From positions 23,959,068 through 24,023,067 of the forward strand of contig CM073542.1 of NCBI GenBank assembly GCA_037074615.1: a stretch of 64,000 nucleotides of DNA. The letters run 5' to 3'. The position numbers and the translations under genes were made by a program. The notes beneath the pieces were generated by a model. That model was given only the letters and a program-made list of their open reading frames with translations, had not been told where the DNA came from and ran no database searches. This DNA is from Leucaena leucocephala (taxonomy: Eukaryota > Streptophyta > Magnoliopsida > Fabales > Fabaceae). Below are positions 60,496 to 64,000 of this stretch, one piece after another (within the stretch, counting starts at the first letter, position 1; every line of letters begins with the position of its first letter).

Positions 60496-63400
60496 CTTTT
60501 TGCGAGGGAAAAGGAAGAAAGGTAACGTGACATCTTTTTCCCCTTTCATTTTTTAGTTTCAATAGCTCAAGTATGTAAAGTTGAAATTTTATGTATACTC
60601 AGTAGGTATATGAATGTGTTTTGTTTTTGTCTATAAATGTGCTATACTCATGTTTGTTTTGCTATATAAAATCTTCTCGCGATAATCTCCAGCTGTACTA
60701 TTCCTTATCCTTTCGCATCTGGTCTAGTTGAAATTTCTGTGGCTTGCCTTTGGTGTGCTTTTACTAGTAAAGCTAGTAGAATTGTGTTGGCTGCAGGATA
60801 ATGCATTTTTTTTCCGGTGTGAATAAGATAATTATATGTTCTATAATTATGGGGTTAGTGTGCTCCAGCACTAGCGGTGGGATGGGAGTCACGGCAACTT
60901 ATTTCCCCCGGTACATTGGATAGAACACGTGGTCTGATCCCATACATGTATCGGTTATTATATTTTAGAAGCAAATCGCTGTTATGTTGGGAAGGTTGCT
61001 TTTGGTGAGCATGCTCTTGATTGTAGCAGCAAGTATGAAGCTTTGGATGCAGCTCCCTAGCGTGGTGAGTTGTGAGAGAGAATTAGTCTTTTGGTTAAGA
61101 AAGGTCCAAGATGAGCATTGGGCGCCCCCTTACTTCTAAGCTCTTAACCAGCTCATCTCTTAATCTTGTATAATGAAATCCAGTGCAAGTGTTGGTGATA
61201 AAATTGGACAAGAAACAGAGGGGAAAGATAAAGGCAGCCTAGTTTTGTATATAATTTCTTAGTAAGAACATGTACGTTATAATGAATAAATACTAGTAAT
61301 TCGGATTTATAGATAACAAACCATTCTTTACTCATTACTTATCATTACCGCATCACACTCAATTATTTGACATTGGTCATCTCTGCTGTCACTTGCTGCA
61401 TATTTTGCTACAATGCAACGACTACCACTATCATCCGATTTCCATTATTACATGATGGGTATTCCAGTCGCATACTTTTAGGAGGTAGAATCTCATTCAG
61501 AGGATGGAACATTCTCGAACTCGATCTCTGGTACGACGTCTCCTGTATTGGCGACTTGTCTCTTTTGCCCCACCTTTGCTTCCCCCATTTTTGCGATGCT
61601 TCTCTTCATTCTTTTTCATTCTCATTCTGCAACCAAAGCATATACAACTCATCAATAGAAGTATGCTGACAGAGGCAATAACCTTAAATTTTTATAAGCC
61701 CCATCTTCCTGCTCTAGTTTAGTGTTAAGCCCTATTCGGTGGCATTTGCGTTTTTGGGCCTGGGCAAAGTAGTTCAGATTCAGATCATATAATGGGTTAT
61801 GTTGAGACATGCTAGCACGGACTAGACCATATGGAATTGCTAATTGCTATCCTTTTTTTCTCCCTAAATATCGATATTCTTCTATTAGAAACAATATCAT
61901 TTGAGTCACTAACTGTTTTTAATTTTGTGGTCTTCAAATTTCCCCACTTCATTCTTTTGACCACTTTCTTCCATCCCAGTCGCTCTACTTGTCTAATCAA
62001 TGATGCCATCTGCACCCTACCTTTGAACATGTAAATGGACTTAATGCAAGGCACGTGTTTCTATAAGTGAAATCTTTTTGTATGAATAATTCCCTTCAAG
62101 TTATCAAATGCCAAAAAAAAGTTAATTTTTTTTGAAATATTTATATTGGTACAGTTATTCACTTCTGGAGGGATATGTATCACGCGTATATTTTTTTAAT
62201 GGTTTATATTTAATATGCACTGTCCAAATTTTATTATTTTTACTTAAAACCAAAATATAAACTTGACACTTCCAAACAAAATAACGATATAAAATTAAAA
62301 GTAATAAATATTTGAAGTGGTATTAATCTGACTTGCACAGTTCAGAGACCAATAAAATACCAAAGCAGAGAATTTGCTATTCTTATTTGTTGAGATTATA
62401 AGAGTTTATTATGCAAAACACGAGCTCAGAATCCACCAAATCTGTCAAACTTTAAATCATACTGTGAAGAATAAGAATAAGTTCACCATTTCAATCATAG
62501 AAAGTAGGGTGCAATAATTTAAGATTCCAGAAAAAAAGTTTATGAAATCCAACTATGGGGCATCAGAATCCTTGGTTAATGGGCGAATAGAGGCGTGAAA
62601 ACTAGTTAGATGTAAATGTAAACGACCCATGGGTCTTTTTCTTCCCTTCGTAACCAAAAAGCTAACTTGACGGAATGTCGTGACCTAATTTTTATATTTT
62701 GATATTTCATAAAAACAGAAATCACTACGGTAGAAAGCTTGGCATTTGAGTAGTGTTTGATATACCACCAGAGTTCTAGAATCTAGATCGACTCTTTTAA
62801 AGTTGAAAAAAGCTTGGGGCTACCATCTGTAATGACTCAAGATTGAATACAGCATCTTATATAATAAATAAAATTTAAAGAAAGCATCCTGATTAAGAAA
62901 AATAAGATAAAATAGACAGAAACTACGTCCACGTCTAATTCTCCAAAGGTATTCCGTACTCCAATGAATGTTTATTCTTCTTGTGTTTTAATATTAAACT
63001 CGATTTTTCACTGTTTGTTCACAAAATATAATTTTTCCCTATTTTGCCAAAAAAATTAGAGAAACTTCAATTTTTTTTTGTAAATTCCTCGTAAAAATTG
63101 TCACTCGAACTAACTCAAATAGTGGTGAGAGAAGAATGAGATGAGAGACGACTAGAGTTCACAACAAAAAATTCCACATATTAAAGTATAACTACGGCAG
63201 CCTTCCTCTTCCTAAATTTTCTCATATCTCAGCTACTGTAATATTTTTTCTTTTCTTTTTTTTTTAAGAGAAGAGAAGAAGACAGAATGATCTTTAAGCT
63301 CAAAAGTTGTGATATGTTTTGTAAACAAAGAATATCTTGGAAAAAATCGACTTCATCCAAATAGTGGGGGAAAGAAATCCTCCGCATATGGGGAAGGGGC

Positions 63401-64000
63401 TAGTTTCAACCAAGGTGATAAAAATCATATTCAACACATCAGATTGGACAGAAACATAATTCCACCACCACTTATCTAATCCAAATTGGGAAAAAGCAAG
63501 TGGATTTGCGGCAAGCACTATGGTATATTTTGGAGTAGCTTTCAAAGAGAAAAAGCAATTTCTTTCCTCGTGAGTAACGGAAATTATGTCTACCATTAGA
63601 TAATCAGACCAAGATAAGAGATGCACCGACTCAACAATCATCCTTTAAACAGGAATCATTCCACACAGTTCACACAAATAAGCGTCCAACATAAGATGCA
63701 TAATAATGCATGGAAGTAGTATATATTAACATAATTAGCCACCCAAAAGGAAAAGAACACAAATTGCATCCAATTGGTCTGGGTTCATAATAACCAAAAA
63801 AGTAGCAAAATTGGAGAACAAATGCATTGTGAGACACGGCTAATCCAAACTAAAACAAGGGACAGAACAAACAAGAATACTAACGAGCAATACCAATAAA
63901 GCAAACAAGAAAACAGATAACCAACCAACAAAAGCTAATGACACCAGAAGATGTCCTAATGGAAATAGAATTCTCATCAAAACTTATCTGCCCTGTCCCT
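60496..64000. other. Right-end intergenic region
   Basis: The KINB1 3' UTR probably ends by about 60700. Beyond it the open frames (61367-61722, 61812-62054, 63300-63641) are short and resemble no family I know. The last 400 bp are A-rich on the plus strand, as in the 3' UTR of a minus-strand gene entering from the right, but no splice site or coding motif confirms this. Confidence 0.4.

Noticed and set aside
63300..63641. Minus-strand 113-codon frame near the right end
   Set aside because: No domain, splice structure or recognisable similarity. It may be UTR of a gene outside the window.

Overview
This is a gene-bearing stretch of a plant nuclear genome. The genes carry many short exons with GT..AG introns, the intergenic DNA and introns are AT-rich, and the mobile elements are of plant type (an RTE-like LINE fragment, LTR retrotransposon remnants, a solo LTR). 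The predicted proteins match dicot families best, so a core eudicot is likely; I cannot name the species. No bacterial-type features, tRNA, rRNA or CRISPR array was seen.

Layout. 84-1581 (-): 5' part of a short secreted leucine-rich-repeat protein, its 3' exons lying left of the window. 4912-11653 (+): a complete 22-exon Argonaute of the AGO4/AGO6/AGO16 clade with an intact D-E-D-H slicer tetrad. 14850-15880 (+): adenylate kinase 6. 17197-26450 (-): a 14-exon La-related protein 1 whose introns hold a truncated RTE-type LINE and two separate tandem duplications. 29204-30451 (+): the Sm-like protein LSM6, with a short third exon. 30452-36475: no protein gene, a SINE-like segment, and probably the 3' UTR intron(s) of the next gene. 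36476-37969 (-): a UBP1-associated protein 2 (UBA2)-type double-RRM protein whose stop codon abuts a splice donor. 38571-42404: a decayed LTR retrotransposon with an initiator-Met primer-binding site. 44372-48284 (+): a group A (ABI5/AREB3/EEL-like) bZIP factor. 52411-54312: a 1902-bp solo LTR with a perfect 5-bp target duplication. 56660-60495 (+): a SnRK1 beta subunit (KINB1 type). 60496-64000: no gene I can support.

The genes are independent nuclear transcription units, not an operon. Four of the eight act on RNA (AGO, LARP1, LSM6, UBA2-like), and two belong to ABA/energy signalling (group A bZIP, SnRK1 beta). I infer no joint pathway from their proximity. Exon models were built by hand from splice signals, reading phase and remembered family similarity. 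All multi-exon models close in frame: AGO 911 aa, AK6 177 aa, LARP1 918 or 921 aa, LSM6 90 aa, bZIP 264 aa, KINB1 283 aa.

Nothing here amounts to a clearly new biological system. The most interesting local observations are a duplicated splice donor in the AGO gene that would add eight residues in frame, the two intron duplications in LARP1, the stop-codon/donor junction of the UBA2-like gene, a 23-bp pure G+C palindromic tract after AK6, and a SINE-like pol III promoter.
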